From Ruminococcus sp. (GTDB lineage Bacteria; Bacillota; Clostridia; Oscillospirales; Ruminococcaceae): 64,000 bases of DNA. Under the pieces are notes generated by a model. That model saw nothing but the letters and a program-made list of their open reading frames with translations. It was not told the DNA's origin and ran no database searches. This document shows positions 15,639 to 23,868 of this stretch, piece by piece. The position numbers and the translations under genes were made by a program. Within the stretch, counting starts at the first letter, position 1. The number at the start of each line of letters is the position of its first letter. Where the stretch lies: positions 62,001 through 126,000 of the forward strand of contig JAFXXD010000038.1 of NCBI GenBank assembly GCA_017542475.1. The letters are read 5' to 3'.

Positions 15639-17309
15639 TTAACTAAAGTTTACTGCCACATTGAACCCGTCAAGGTCATAAACCGTGAAATTCTCATTCG
15701 CCTCGGGGACATCCTCCTCGTTGATGAATACAACGATGTAGTTTTCGTCGGCGGTACCGTCGATCACCTGCTGAAGCTTTTCGTCTGCGTCGTCGCGCAG
15801 ATTTGAATAGTTGCCTCTTGCAACAGCAAAGCTGCTCAGCTCGATGTCGTTCTCGTCCGCATATTCACCGAAGGCATAGAATATTTCGTAGTAGGCGAGA
15901 TAGTCCACAGGGAGCGGCGCAAATACGATCTGGTCGGCTTCCTCGGCAAGCTCCTCCCACTTAGCATCTTTAAGCGGGTCTTCGTATGACTTCTTAGCCG
16001 CAGCGCGCATATCCTCATTTTTCATCATAACTCGGAGATCAAGGAGCTGTACCGCCGTAACAAGTACCATACAAAACATCGCTGTTCTCTTGCCCGACAG
16101 CTTCGATATCGCGAAAAGGACGGAGGTATACACGATGTAAACGGATACCCACGCGAATCTGCCTGTTGCGCGGAAAATGCTCAGAGCGCCGAAAACAGTA
16201 TCGGGGAGCTTTATATCGTAGATGATACGTCCGTTGAATGTTCCGCGCGGACTTGCAGCTATCACCATACTCAGCACGAATATTCCGAGCATAGCTATCA
16301 TTTCGGCTTTTCTTTCGCGCGAAAAGCCCGCAAACTGCTTCAGCGGATTCTTCTCTGTACGCGCAACAACGAGGACGAGAGCTATTGCTCCGCCGAGTAT
16401 TATACCGAGTCCGAGGTAGGCAAAGCCCTCGTACTGACCGTCAAGGAAATTGAGCGAGGCTATATATTTCGCTTTGCCCTGACTGTTGAAGAGAGCGTTG
16501 TAATTGGCGCTGTACTTTCCGAGTCCCCCTGCCCTGTAGCTTCCCGAGCCTGAGAATGCTCCTATGATGTACATCGTCAGGAGAGCGGACACGGTCGTCG
16601 AAACAAAGCAGAGTATCGGGCGAAGAAGCTTTTTGCGTCCGAAGATATCGGTCGCAATATAGCCGAGCATTACAATGTATATCATCGGTATGAAGTAGAT
16701 GTGGACAAGGACTGCAAGTATGCCGTTTAATGCCCAGATAATGACGGGCGTCGCCTTGAAGCGCCACTGTCTGCCCTGACATACCCACGAGAGTATGGCT
16801 ATGAGCAGCACCCACTGTCCCGCGAGCGATTCGTGGCCGTACATACGCTGCATAATAGGCGGACAGAGCACATAGACCGTACAGCCGACAAGGCTGAAAA
16901 CAGGTCGCTTGGTCAGCCTGTAGAGTATGAGCGAGGATATTCCGCCCTGCATGGAATAGCTGAATATTCCCCAGAAGCCCATATACTGGAATGTCTCGGG
17001 AAGTACCGGTGACAGTAGCTTGAAGAATATGGCGAAAAGCGGTATCGAATCGGTGAACATACACGATACCGACTGGTCGTCAATGATACCGTCGGTCAGT
17101 CCTAACGGGAAGTGCCACGGTGACTTTCGGAAGAACTCCCAGCCGATGTAGTGCTGCGAGATATCGCCGCCTCTGTTGAGTATCCATCCGTCACGGGTCG
17201 GGTCGAGTATACCGACGCCGCAATTAATTATGAACCATATCGCGCCGATGAGCATTCCGAGCAGAAAAACCGCTCCCCAAGGCGTGTTCTTTTTCTGTGT
17301 TTGTTCCAT
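15639..17309 (-). CDS. Large multi-pass membrane protein (DUF6311-like)
   Basis: 556 residues with about ten membrane-spanning helices followed by a soluble C-terminal region of about 120 residues. An N-terminal loop reads GGDISQHYIGWEFFRKSPW and is followed by FPLGLTDGI, a pattern I associate with DUF6311 and GT-C-like glycosyltransferase or YfhO-type membrane proteins, where acidic residues after the first helix bind a lipid-linked sugar. The substrate is unknown. The start has TAGGAGGAAG upstream. Monocistronic: promoter at 17349-17377. The stop lies only about 25 bp from the tRNA-Pro promoter. Confidence 0.7.
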   Translation of the reverse strand: MEQTQKKNTPWGAVFLLGMLIGAIWFIINCGVGILDPTRDGWILNRGGDISQHYIGWEFFRKSPWHFPLGLTDGIIDDQSVSCMFTDSIPLFAIFFKLLSPVLPETFQYMGFWGIFSYSMQGGISSLILYRLTKRPVFSLVGCTVYVLCPPIMQRMYGHESLAGQWVLLIAILSWVCQGRQWRFKATPVIIWALNGILAVLVHIYFIPMIYIVMLGYIATDIFGRKKLLRPILCFVSTTVSALLTMYIIGAFSGSGSYRAGGLGKYSANYNALFNSQGKAKYIASLNFLDGQYEGFAYLGLGIILGGAIALVLVVARTEKNPLKQFAGFSRERKAEMIAMLGIFVLSMVIAASPRGTFNGRIIYDIKLPDTVFGALSIFRATGRFAWVSVYIVYTSVLFAISKLSGKRTAMFCMVLVTAVQLLDLRVMMKNEDMRAAAKKSYEDPLKDAKWEELAEEADQIVFAPLPVDYLAYYEIFYAFGEYADENDIELSSFAVARGNYSNLRDDADEKLQQVIDGTADENYIVVFINEEDVPEANENFTVYDLDGFNVAVNFS

Positions 17310-17348
17310 TTCTTCCTCCTATATTTTTCTTAAAAACCAACAGATTTA

Positions 17349-17377
17349 ATTATATCACACAGGTCTGTGTAAGTCAA
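17349..17377 (-). promoter_or_regulatory. Promoter with palindrome in its spacer
   Basis: TTGACT (17377-17372) and TATAAT (17354-17349), 17-bp spacer. Most of the spacer is an inverted repeat, ACACAG-gt-CTGTGT (17357-17370), well placed for a repressor. Confidence 0.7.
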
Positions 17378-17379
17378 TA

Positions 17380-17420
17380 AAAACAGGGACAAAAGTGAGA
17401 TTTTCCCACAATAGTCCCTG
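17380..17420 (-). terminator. Terminator of the solute-binding lipoprotein gene
   Basis: On the - strand CAGGGAC (17420-17414) pairs with GTCCCTG (17390-17384) and is followed by TTTTTATT. Confidence 0.65.
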
Positions 17421-17429
17421 ATTTTTCGG

Positions 17430-19826
17430 TCAGCTTCTCTCGCTGACAAGTATTGATACGCGGTTCTGTATGTGCTCGGCGGCTGTTTCGGCGGAAATCT
17501 CGCCGTTAAAGTAAGCCTCCGCCTCTTCAAGGCATATCTCGTACATATCGTCGTCAAGCGGTGAGCAGAGAGAATCACATTTGAGGATGTAGTCCTTCAG
17601 CATCGTCTTCTCATCATTTGTCAGCGCGGGGAATTTATTTCCGCTCGCTGAATGAGTGCCCATGTTCGCTTCGTTTTCAAGCAGATAGTCGAAGTTCTTC
17701 TCAAGCGTGGGAGTTGAGGCTCTGAGGCTGCCCTGAAGCTTCGTGCCTTTATCGGTGGCGAAGGAGATGAACTCCCAAGCGCCCTGCTTTTCCTTTGCCT
17801 TGGAGTTGATACACATTATGTATTCGGGCGTAAGCCTGCCGCCGTTTCCGTTGCTTGACGGATAGCCAGCGAGCGTAAGGTCTGCTCCGCCTGCGAAGAG
17901 ATTCTTCTCCATACTGTAGCCCGACATTGCGCCGCCGAGACCGAGGCGGTCGGTCAGAGCCTCATTATTTTTAAGTCGGTTGGCTTTATTGGTCCACCAC
18001 TCCTGATTTGCATAGCCTCCGTCATATTCTTTACTCGGCATATCAACCTCGCTGACAAAGCGGTTGCAGAATTCGAGCATTTTTACGAAGTCGGGCGAAT
18101 CAAAGTGGCACTCGGCTTTTTCGTAGTCGATGAGGTCACTCATCGGACGGAGCATAAAGTTGAGAACGTCCTCTTTGCTGTCGTAAATGTATATCTTGTC
18201 AACGGGTATCGGCGGGTCGTCGTAGAGCGCGAGCATTTCGTCGAATGTCCAGTTCTGCTTGTCCCAGACCTCGGTCTTGGTGACGAGTGTATCCACGTAG
18301 AAGGAAGCGGGAAGCCCGTAGAGCTTGCCGTCGGAGCTCTCCATTGCCGTGAGGACATTGGGCATATACGCACTGCGCGGGTAGTCCTCGTCGGCGTCCA
18401 TATATTGGTAGAGGTCGTCAAAGCCGCCCTTGTTGCGGAGGTTGAAGAAGTCGCTCGTCGAAATATCGAAGATGATATCGGGAGCGTCGCCCTTGATGAG
18501 GCTCATTCCGAGCGAATTCAGGACGTCGCTCGTTTCCTCTATCTTCTTTATCTTTACGCGGTAATCGCTCTGTGAGGCGTTGAAGTCGTTGACGAGCTCG
18601 CGGGGTACTCCCCACTGACTGCCGCTCGGACATCCTATCGTGACAGCCTTTAGGTTGGCAAATTCGGCAGGGTCACGGCGGGTGAGCTTCTTGACTGAAA
18701 CTGTATTGAACGTCTCGGTCATTTCCGTTTTCAGACCGAGGAATTCGTCATTTCCGAGAGCTATGACAGTCATTCCCTCGCAGTCCGAGTCCATCCAGTT
18801 GATGACCTCCTTCGCCTCGCCGCTGTCGGTGATACCGATGAGAGAATCGACCTCGGGAATGAGCAGGCGGTACTCTCCGCAGCCCGCAGTGATAGAGCCA
18901 GTGTTCATATAGTCCATTTCTGTACAGCGATACAGCGGCTCGGAGAGCTTGCCGTTCTCGTCGATGTCACAGTAGCTGTATTCCGTCCTGTAATACGGAA
19001 CATCACTATCGTAATGCTCCTCGACGAAATTCGGGACTCTTGCAATGAGCTTGCTGTCGCGGTCGCGGTAGAGCATATAACCGAGCTGATAGTAGGTGGG
19101 GGCGTCTTCGTTTGGCGGGACGAGCTGGGTAAAGCTGCCGTCCGTGCCTATCCGCCACAGCGAGCCGTCGTCGCAGCTGCCGAGCAGACTGTCGCCGTCA
19201 GCGATATAATAGCAGGAGCGGATATTGCCCCACTCGTCATAAAAGCCTTCGGGATATTCAAGCTTTGCGGCGGAGACGACATTCAGCTCCTTGTCGTAAA
19301 ACGCAAGCATATACGACGTGCTGTAGTCATCGTAGTAGGAGCTGTAATCAAAGCTCTCGGTGTACTCCTTGGGCATTTTCACGCCGCCGTGGTCTTCGAG
19401 CGCTATCATCGAAATCATACTGCCGTCAGTGTTGAAGTAGTAATTAGAGTAGTGATAGTCGGCTGCTTCGGCTTCCTCGGGGTCTGCGATAGTCAGCTCC
19501 GTGAAATTGGTCAGAGCCTTGTCCGTGCGGTAGTATTTTTGTTTGTAGTCGCCCGATTCCCTGCCGTTTACGAGCGAGACGATGAGCTCATCTTTATCGG
19601 TCAGCTCAGCTTCAATGAAAATGTCCTCAAAGCTGACAGGTACGTCGTAGTCTGTGAGCTTGTAGGCAGTGTCAAATCCTGAAACGAGCTCGAGCTCGGG
19701 GGCGGTCGTCTGCTCTATTGTTGAGCCGTCGGAATTCTCGCCGCTCTTCTTTGTATCCGAGCAGGAGCTTGCCGATGCAGCGAGAGTCAGAGTGAGCGCG
19801 AACGCTGTTATTCTTTTGGTGTCCAT
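17430..19826 (-). CDS. Extracellular solute-binding lipoprotein with large N-terminal domain
   Basis: 798 residues. A lipoprotein signal (MDTKRITAFALTLTLAASAS then SC) precedes an acidic linker. Residues of about 40-385 form a Tyr/Asp-rich beta domain unlike a binding protein. The C-terminal 400 residues are a family 1 ABC sugar-binding fold (LKAVTIGCPSGSQWGV, GDAPDIIFDIS, MESSDGKLYGLP, GAWEFISFATDKG). No ABC permease or ATPase is adjacent, so it may serve a distant transporter or act as a cell-surface sensor. The ribosome-binding site AAGGAGGCAC and the promoter at 19859 are strong. Confidence 0.8.
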   Translation of the reverse strand: MDTKRITAFALTLTLAASASSCSDTKKSGENSDGSTIEQTTAPELELVSGFDTAYKLTDYDVPVSFEDIFIEAELTDKDELIVSLVNGRESGDYKQKYYRTDKALTNFTELTIADPEEAEAADYHYSNYYFNTDGSMISMIALEDHGGVKMPKEYTESFDYSSYYDDYSTSYMLAFYDKELNVVSAAKLEYPEGFYDEWGNIRSCYYIADGDSLLGSCDDGSLWRIGTDGSFTQLVPPNEDAPTYYQLGYMLYRDRDSKLIARVPNFVEEHYDSDVPYYRTEYSYCDIDENGKLSEPLYRCTEMDYMNTGSITAGCGEYRLLIPEVDSLIGITDSGEAKEVINWMDSDCEGMTVIALGNDEFLGLKTEMTETFNTVSVKKLTRRDPAEFANLKAVTIGCPSGSQWGVPRELVNDFNASQSDYRVKIKKIEETSDVLNSLGMSLIKGDAPDIIFDISTSDFFNLRNKGGFDDLYQYMDADEDYPRSAYMPNVLTAMESSDGKLYGLPASFYVDTLVTKTEVWDKQNWTFDEMLALYDDPPIPVDKIYIYDSKEDVLNFMLRPMSDLIDYEKAECHFDSPDFVKMLEFCNRFVSEVDMPSKEYDGGYANQEWWTNKANRLKNNEALTDRLGLGGAMSGYSMEKNLFAGGADLTLAGYPSSNGNGGRLTPEYIMCINSKAKEKQGAWEFISFATDKGTKLQGSLRASTPTLEKNFDYLLENEANMGTHSASGNKFPALTNDEKTMLKDYILKCDSLCSPLDDDMYEICLEEAEAYFNGEISAETAAEHIQNRVSILVSERS

Positions 19827-19858
19827 TGAGGTGCCTCCTTGTGCTTATCTGTTAATTT

Positions 19859-19887
19859 ATTATAGCACGTTAGCTTAATTGTCTCAA
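19859..19887 (-). promoter_or_regulatory. Promoter of the solute-binding lipoprotein gene
   Basis: TTGAGA (19887-19882) and TATAAT (19864-19859), 17-bp spacer. Confidence 0.75.
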
Positions 19888-20107
19888 TAGATTTTGCAAA
19901 TTATTTGCATAAATTTTGCACAGGGAAAAGCTTTGTTCGGACACGATAGACAAACTATCATTTTCGTACAGCTTAAATAATCAAGCTTCTTTGTGCAAAA
20001 CCAACAAAGATTATGCTGTAAATGAATGATAAACCGTTCTCAGTCGGTCATTTATTGCGGTCGAATTGTCGATTTTTACAAAAATCATTTTTGCAGGCAA
20101 AGATTTC
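19888..20107. other. AT-rich intergenic region between divergent genes
   Basis: About 220 bp between two divergent promoters. No ORF, strong hairpin or RNA motif was recognised. Several AAAGCTT/TTTGTGC-like strings recur but do not form a clear repeat. Confidence 0.4.
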
Positions 20108-20136
20108 TTGATTTTTTGGAAGAAATATGCTATAAT
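20108..20136 (+). promoter_or_regulatory. Promoter of the repeat/LRR protein gene
   Basis: TTGATT (20108-20113) and TATAAT (20131-20136), 17-bp spacer. Confidence 0.75.
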
Positions 20137-20183
20137 TCAATTGATGTATTCATTTTTTCTTAAAATTCATCGGAGTGATATAT

Positions 20184-22259
20184 ATGAATCTAACAAAATG
20201 TCCGGAAGGACACGGTTACGACGCCGAAAAGTTCGACAGCTGCCCTGTCTGCTTAAAATCTAAGACAGGTGCACGCAAGTCTAAGATCGTTAAGGTCAAG
20301 GCTGTCAAGCACAGCAAGCCGCTCGCTCAGCCTGAGGCAAAGCCTGCTCCTGCTCCCGTAAATGAGGAGAAAAAGGCGGAGACCAAGCCCGCTCCCGCTC
20401 CCGTAAAGGAGGAGAAGAAGGAGGAAACTACGTCCGCTCCTGCTCCAGTTAAGGAGGAGAACAAGGCGGAGACTAAGCCCGCTCCCGCTCCCGTAAAGGA
20501 GGAGAAGAAGGAGGAAACCAAGCCCGCTCCCGCTCCCGTAAAGGAGGAGAAGAAGGAGGAAACCAAGCCCGCTCCTGCTCCAGTTAAGGAGGAGAAGAAG
20601 GCGGAGACTAAGCCTGCTCCTGCTCCTGTTAAGGAGGAGAAGAAGGAGGAAACCAAGCCCGCTCCTGCTCCAGTTAAGGAGGAGAAGAAGGCGGAGTCTA
20701 AGCCTGCTACCACTCCCGTAAAAGAGGAGAAAAAGGCAGAGTCTAAGCCTGCTCCTGCTCCCGTAAAGGAGGAGAAGAAAAGCTCTTACTCAAAGCCCGT
20801 AATTACGATCGAGGATTCCCCTGTCAGGAAGACTTCCAAAAAGTCTCTTTACGACAGTGAACTGGTATTCGACGCCGACTTCCACCCTGTGGAAGAACAT
20901 TATAAGCCCAAAGAAGTCAAGGCTGACGATATCAATCAGCTTCTTTCAAAGAATAAAGCTCAGAAGGCTGCCGAGACTGTTATCAGTAAGCCCGCTGACG
21001 CAAAGCCGAAGGAAACTAAAAAGGAGCCCGAAAAGAAGCCGTCTCCCGAACAGAACAAGCCCAAGGTTAACATTTCACGCTTCGCTATGGAGGCTAATTC
21101 CAAGCCCGTCAAGAATGAAATACTCCCCGAGGGCGTAAAGGAACACGATGCGGGCGGAGTAAAGATAACTTATTCCGAATTCAAACCAGGACAGAGCCGC
21201 GCTCCCCTTGCCCGTGATCTCAAGACCGATAACGCAAAGCCTGTCGCCGAAAGCAGATTCGGACACAAAAAGCCCACCGACTTCGGTGCTCAGCTTGAAG
21301 ATTCTGGCTCCAAGCCTTCAAAGCAGAAGTCCAAGGATAAGATGCACTATTCAAGTGAGCGTATCGCAGAGCTTTATAAGGATCAGGATATCGAGCGCGA
21401 TGAGACCGCTCGTATCGATGATGTAAACAATATGGCTCTCGGCAAAGACGGCACGCTCCTTATCAAGTACATCGGTACTAATGATGTTATAAAGATACCA
21501 AGCAATATCACTACCATAGGCAAGTACGCATTCCGCGGAAACGAGTCCGCGAAGAAGATAATTATGTCCGACAGCGTAAAGGTCGTTGACAAGTTCGCGT
21601 TTGCCCATTGTGTTCACCTCGAAGAGATCGTATTCTCCAAGAACCTCGAATCTATCGGCGAAAATGCATTTCTCAAATGCCAACGCATCAAGGAGCTCGA
21701 CCTGCCGAACTCGCTAAAATCTATCGGCAAGGGTGCCTTCGGCAGATGCAGCTCTATCAGGAAGCTTGTTATACCTTCGGGTATAAAGAAGATCAATGAC
21801 CTCAGCTTCTACTCGTGCAGGAATCTCAACAGAGTCATTGTTTCGGGAAATGTCGAGTCAATAGGAAATGCAGCATTCTCCGAGTGCTACGGTCTGAAAA
21901 AGATACTCATCTCGGATTCGGTCACATATATCGGTGAAAGTGCGTTCTCGTGGTGCCGCTCTCTTGAAGAGATAACTATCCCGTCAAGCGTGAAAACCAT
22001 CGGAAGCTGGGCGTTCTACGGCTGTCAGAAGCTGACAAATGTCAAGCTCAGTCTGGCGACGAAGGACATCAAGGACGACGCGTTCAGCGGCTGTGAAAAT
22101 GTCTATGACGTACATATCGCCGAATTTGACAACAATAACCTCTCAATGAGCGATGTCAAGAAGGGTCACAAGATAGTCATCAAGATATTGAAGCAGATAA
22201 ACCGCAAGAAGGCGGAACGCTACGCTACCGACCACGGTATGAGTACACTGTTCCTATAA
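20184..22259 (+). CDS. Zinc-ribbon, Pro/Lys/Glu-repeat and leucine-rich-repeat protein
   Basis: 691 residues with three parts. The N-terminus is a zinc ribbon (CPEGHGYDAEKFDSCPVC). Residues 53-202 are ten copies of a 15-residue repeat, consensus KPAPAPVKEEKKEET, predicted to be an extended charged spacer; a further disordered Lys/Pro-rich stretch follows. From about residue 415 there are BspA-type leucine-rich repeats (IGENAFLKCQ, IGKGAFGRCS, IGNAAFSECY and others). There is no signal peptide or membrane segment, so it looks cytoplasmic. The start at 20184 (MNLTKCPEGH) has CGGAGTG upstream and is preferred to the in-frame ATG three codons earlier. The role is unknown; the layout suggests a scaffold for protein contacts. 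Confidence 0.8.
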   Translation: MNLTKCPEGHGYDAEKFDSCPVCLKSKTGARKSKIVKVKAVKHSKPLAQPEAKPAPAPVNEEKKAETKPAPAPVKEEKKEETTSAPAPVKEENKAETKPAPAPVKEEKKEETKPAPAPVKEEKKEETKPAPAPVKEEKKAETKPAPAPVKEEKKEETKPAPAPVKEEKKAESKPATTPVKEEKKAESKPAPAPVKEEKKSSYSKPVITIEDSPVRKTSKKSLYDSELVFDADFHPVEEHYKPKEVKADDINQLLSKNKAQKAAETVISKPADAKPKETKKEPEKKPSPEQNKPKVNISRFAMEANSKPVKNEILPEGVKEHDAGGVKITYSEFKPGQSRAPLARDLKTDNAKPVAESRFGHKKPTDFGAQLEDSGSKPSKQKSKDKMHYSSERIAELYKDQDIERDETARIDDVNNMALGKDGTLLIKYIGTNDVIKIPSNITTIGKYAFRGNESAKKIIMSDSVKVVDKFAFAHCVHLEEIVFSKNLESIGENAFLKCQRIKELDLPNSLKSIGKGAFGRCSSIRKLVIPSGIKKINDLSFYSCRNLNRVIVSGNVESIGNAAFSECYGLKKILISDSVTYIGESAFSWCRSLEEITIPSSVKTIGSWAFYGCQKLTNVKLSLATKDIKDDAFSGCENVYDVHIAEFDNNNLSMSDVKKGHKIVIKILKQINRKKAERYATDHGMSTLFL
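20340..20789 (+). repeat. Ten tandem 45-bp coding repeats
   Basis: Ten in-frame units coding for KPAPAPVKEEKKEET and close variants, with high DNA identity between units. Copy number is likely to vary between strains by slippage or recombination. The mirror frame on the other strand is also open but is an artefact of the repeat. Confidence 0.9.
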
Positions 22260-22272
22260 ATATAGCTGTTAT

Positions 22273-22307
22273 GGCTGTCAGAGAAATTATCTCTGACAGC
22301 CTTTTTT
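22273..22307 (+). terminator. Terminator after the repeat/LRR gene
   Basis: GGCTGTCAGAGA / TCTCTGACAGCC stem followed by TTTTTT. Confidence 0.9.
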
Positions 22308-22313
22308 ATACGC

Positions 22314-22342
22314 TTGACTTTTTCTGTTTAAAGTGGTATACT
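22314..22342 (+). promoter_or_regulatory. Promoter of tyrA
   Basis: TTGACT (22314-22319) and TATACT (22337-22342), 17-bp spacer. Confidence 0.75.
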
Positions 22343-22376
22343 GAGTCTGTAATATGACAGAAAGGTGTGCTTTGAT

Positions 22377-23228
22377 ATGAAAATTCTTGTTGTCGGATTA
22401 GGTCTTATCGGAGGCTCGCTCTGCAAGGCTCTGAAAAAATATACCACTCACTATGTTGTCGGCTGCGACATCAATCACGATATAGAGTTCGCGGCTCTGC
22501 GTGATGTTGCCATTGACGAGGAATTCAGCGGGGACTTTAAGGGCTTCGACCTTGTTATTATGTCTCTCTTCCCCGAGCAGACCGAAAACTACCTCAAAGA
22601 GAATATACGCAGCTTTGATAAATCCACGCTCATCACCGATGTGTGCGGTATCAAGGGCGGATTCTCAGAGCGCGTAAAGGCTCTCGCCGAGGAAAACGGT
22701 ATGCGCTATGTGGGGATACACCCCATGGCAGGCAAGGAGTTCGGAGGCTACGCCAACAGCACTCCCGACCTCTTTCAGCGTGCGAATTTCATCGTCGCTC
22801 CCTTCACGGACAGCAAAGATGAGGACGTGGAGCTGCTCAAATCCCTCGCCGCGGAGCTCGGTGCCGGTAAGATAGTTGTGACCTCTCCCGAGAATCACGA
22901 CAAGATGATAGCTTATACGTCACAGCTCGCGCATATCGTGTCGAGTGCCTACGTAAAGAGTCCCGAGCTCGGGCTGGAGTGCGGCTTCAGCGGCGGCAGC
23001 TTTCAGGATATGACGCGTATAGCCACAATGAACGAGAAAATGTGGACAGACCTATTTATGCAGAACCGCGACAATCTCATCTTCGAGCTTGATACCCTCA
23101 TCGAGAATCTCAACAAGTACAGCCACGCCCTGCGTTTCGGAGACGCCGAGGAAATGCTCACTCTCATCGCCGAGGGACGAAGACTCAAGGAAGAAAACCT
23201 GCGTCACAGAGTAGGTCAGCCCAACTGA
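22377..23228 (+). CDS. tyrA: Prephenate dehydrogenase
   Basis: A 283-residue NAD(P)-dependent enzyme of tyrosine biosynthesis, converting prephenate to 4-hydroxyphenylpyruvate. The Rossmann motif GLGLIGGSL sits at residues 7-15; the active-site segment HPMAGKEFGGY and the helical C-terminal dimerisation domain follow. Length is typical of a monofunctional TyrA without an ACT domain. The start at 22377 has AAAGGTG upstream; the frame extends four codons further but without a better signal. It has its own promoter. Chorismate comes from aroC at 56149. Confidence 0.93.
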   Translation: MKILVVGLGLIGGSLCKALKKYTTHYVVGCDINHDIEFAALRDVAIDEEFSGDFKGFDLVIMSLFPEQTENYLKENIRSFDKSTLITDVCGIKGGFSERVKALAEENGMRYVGIHPMAGKEFGGYANSTPDLFQRANFIVAPFTDSKDEDVELLKSLAAELGAGKIVVTSPENHDKMIAYTSQLAHIVSSAYVKSPELGLECGFSGGSFQDMTRIATMNEKMWTDLFMQNRDNLIFELDTLIENLNKYSHALRFGDAEEMLTLIAEGRRLKEENLRHRVGQPN

Positions 23229-23256
23229 CAGCAGAGGCGTTTTTTCTTCAAAGCAC

Positions 23257-23285
23257 TTGACTATTTGTCGAAAATGTGAGATAAT
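23257..23285 (+). promoter_or_regulatory. Promoter of the small membrane transporter gene
   Basis: TTGACT (23257-23262) and GATAAT (23280-23285), 17-bp spacer. Confidence 0.65.
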
Positions 23286-23317
23286 AGGAAAGATGTTTAC
23301 AAGAAAGGACTTGCAAA

Positions 23318-23836
23318 ATGAGAGAACTTACCGAAGCTATGACCACTTGGCTCGCCGACCGCGGCATCCCCGAGTGGCTTATCCCCTTTTTCGTTTCCAT
23401 ATTCCCGATAGTGGAGCTCCGCGGCGGTATCATCGCCGCACGTCTGCTCAACCTCGAGCTGTGGAGAGCTATATGGGTGTGTATGATCGGAAATATCATT
23501 CCTATCCCCTTCATACTGCTGTTTATCGACAAGATATTCGATTTCATCAAGAAGCACGAGATCCCCGTGCTTTGTAAGTTCGTCAACTTCCTCGAGAAGA
23601 AGGCTCTCAACAAGAGCGAAAAAATGGAGCGCGGCGAGTTCTTCTTCCTGCTGTTCTTCGTAGGTATACCGCTCCCGGGAACGGGGGCGTGGACAGGCTC
23701 TCTTATTGCGGTGCTCAGACGTATACCGCTCAAAAAGAGCGTTCCCGCGATTTTCCTCGGACTGTGCCTTGCGTCCGCGATAATGTGTACGCTCTGCTAT
23801 GGCTTCCCCGAGGTCTTTGCTAAGATGTTCGGATAA
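23318..23836 (+). CDS. Small multidrug-export-type membrane protein (COG2426-like)
   Basis: 172 residues with about four membrane helices. It contains FPIVELRGGIIAA near residue 30, a re-entrant-type PIVELRG motif, and its repeat-like counterpart GIPLPGTGAWTGSL at about 118, the pattern of the small export proteins in the DedA-related superfamily. The transported substrate is not known. The ribosome-binding site GAAAGGAC is well placed. Monocistronic with terminator at 23842. Confidence 0.8.
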   Translation: MRELTEAMTTWLADRGIPEWLIPFFVSIFPIVELRGGIIAARLLNLELWRAIWVCMIGNIIPIPFILLFIDKIFDFIKKHEIPVLCKFVNFLEKKALNKSEKMERGEFFFLLFFVGIPLPGTGAWTGSLIAVLRRIPLKKSVPAIFLGLCLASAIMCTLCYGFPEVFAKMFG

Positions 23837-23841
23837 AAATG

Positions 23842-23867
23842 AAGGAGTACCAACGGTACTCCTTTTT
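23842..23867. terminator. Bidirectional terminator
   Basis: AAGGAGTACC-aac-GGTACTCCTT, a 10-bp perfect stem with T-rich flank, between convergent genes. Confidence 0.85.
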
Positions 23868-23868
23868 C

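Noticed and set aside
20327..20713. A - strand open frame of SSFFSSFTGAGAG-type repeats
   Set aside because: The mirror of the 45-bp coding repeats; no start signal, and the + strand gene is clearly real.
20340..20789. Regular 45-bp periodicity considered as a CRISPR array
   Set aside because: Units are contiguous with no spacers and are in frame inside a gene.
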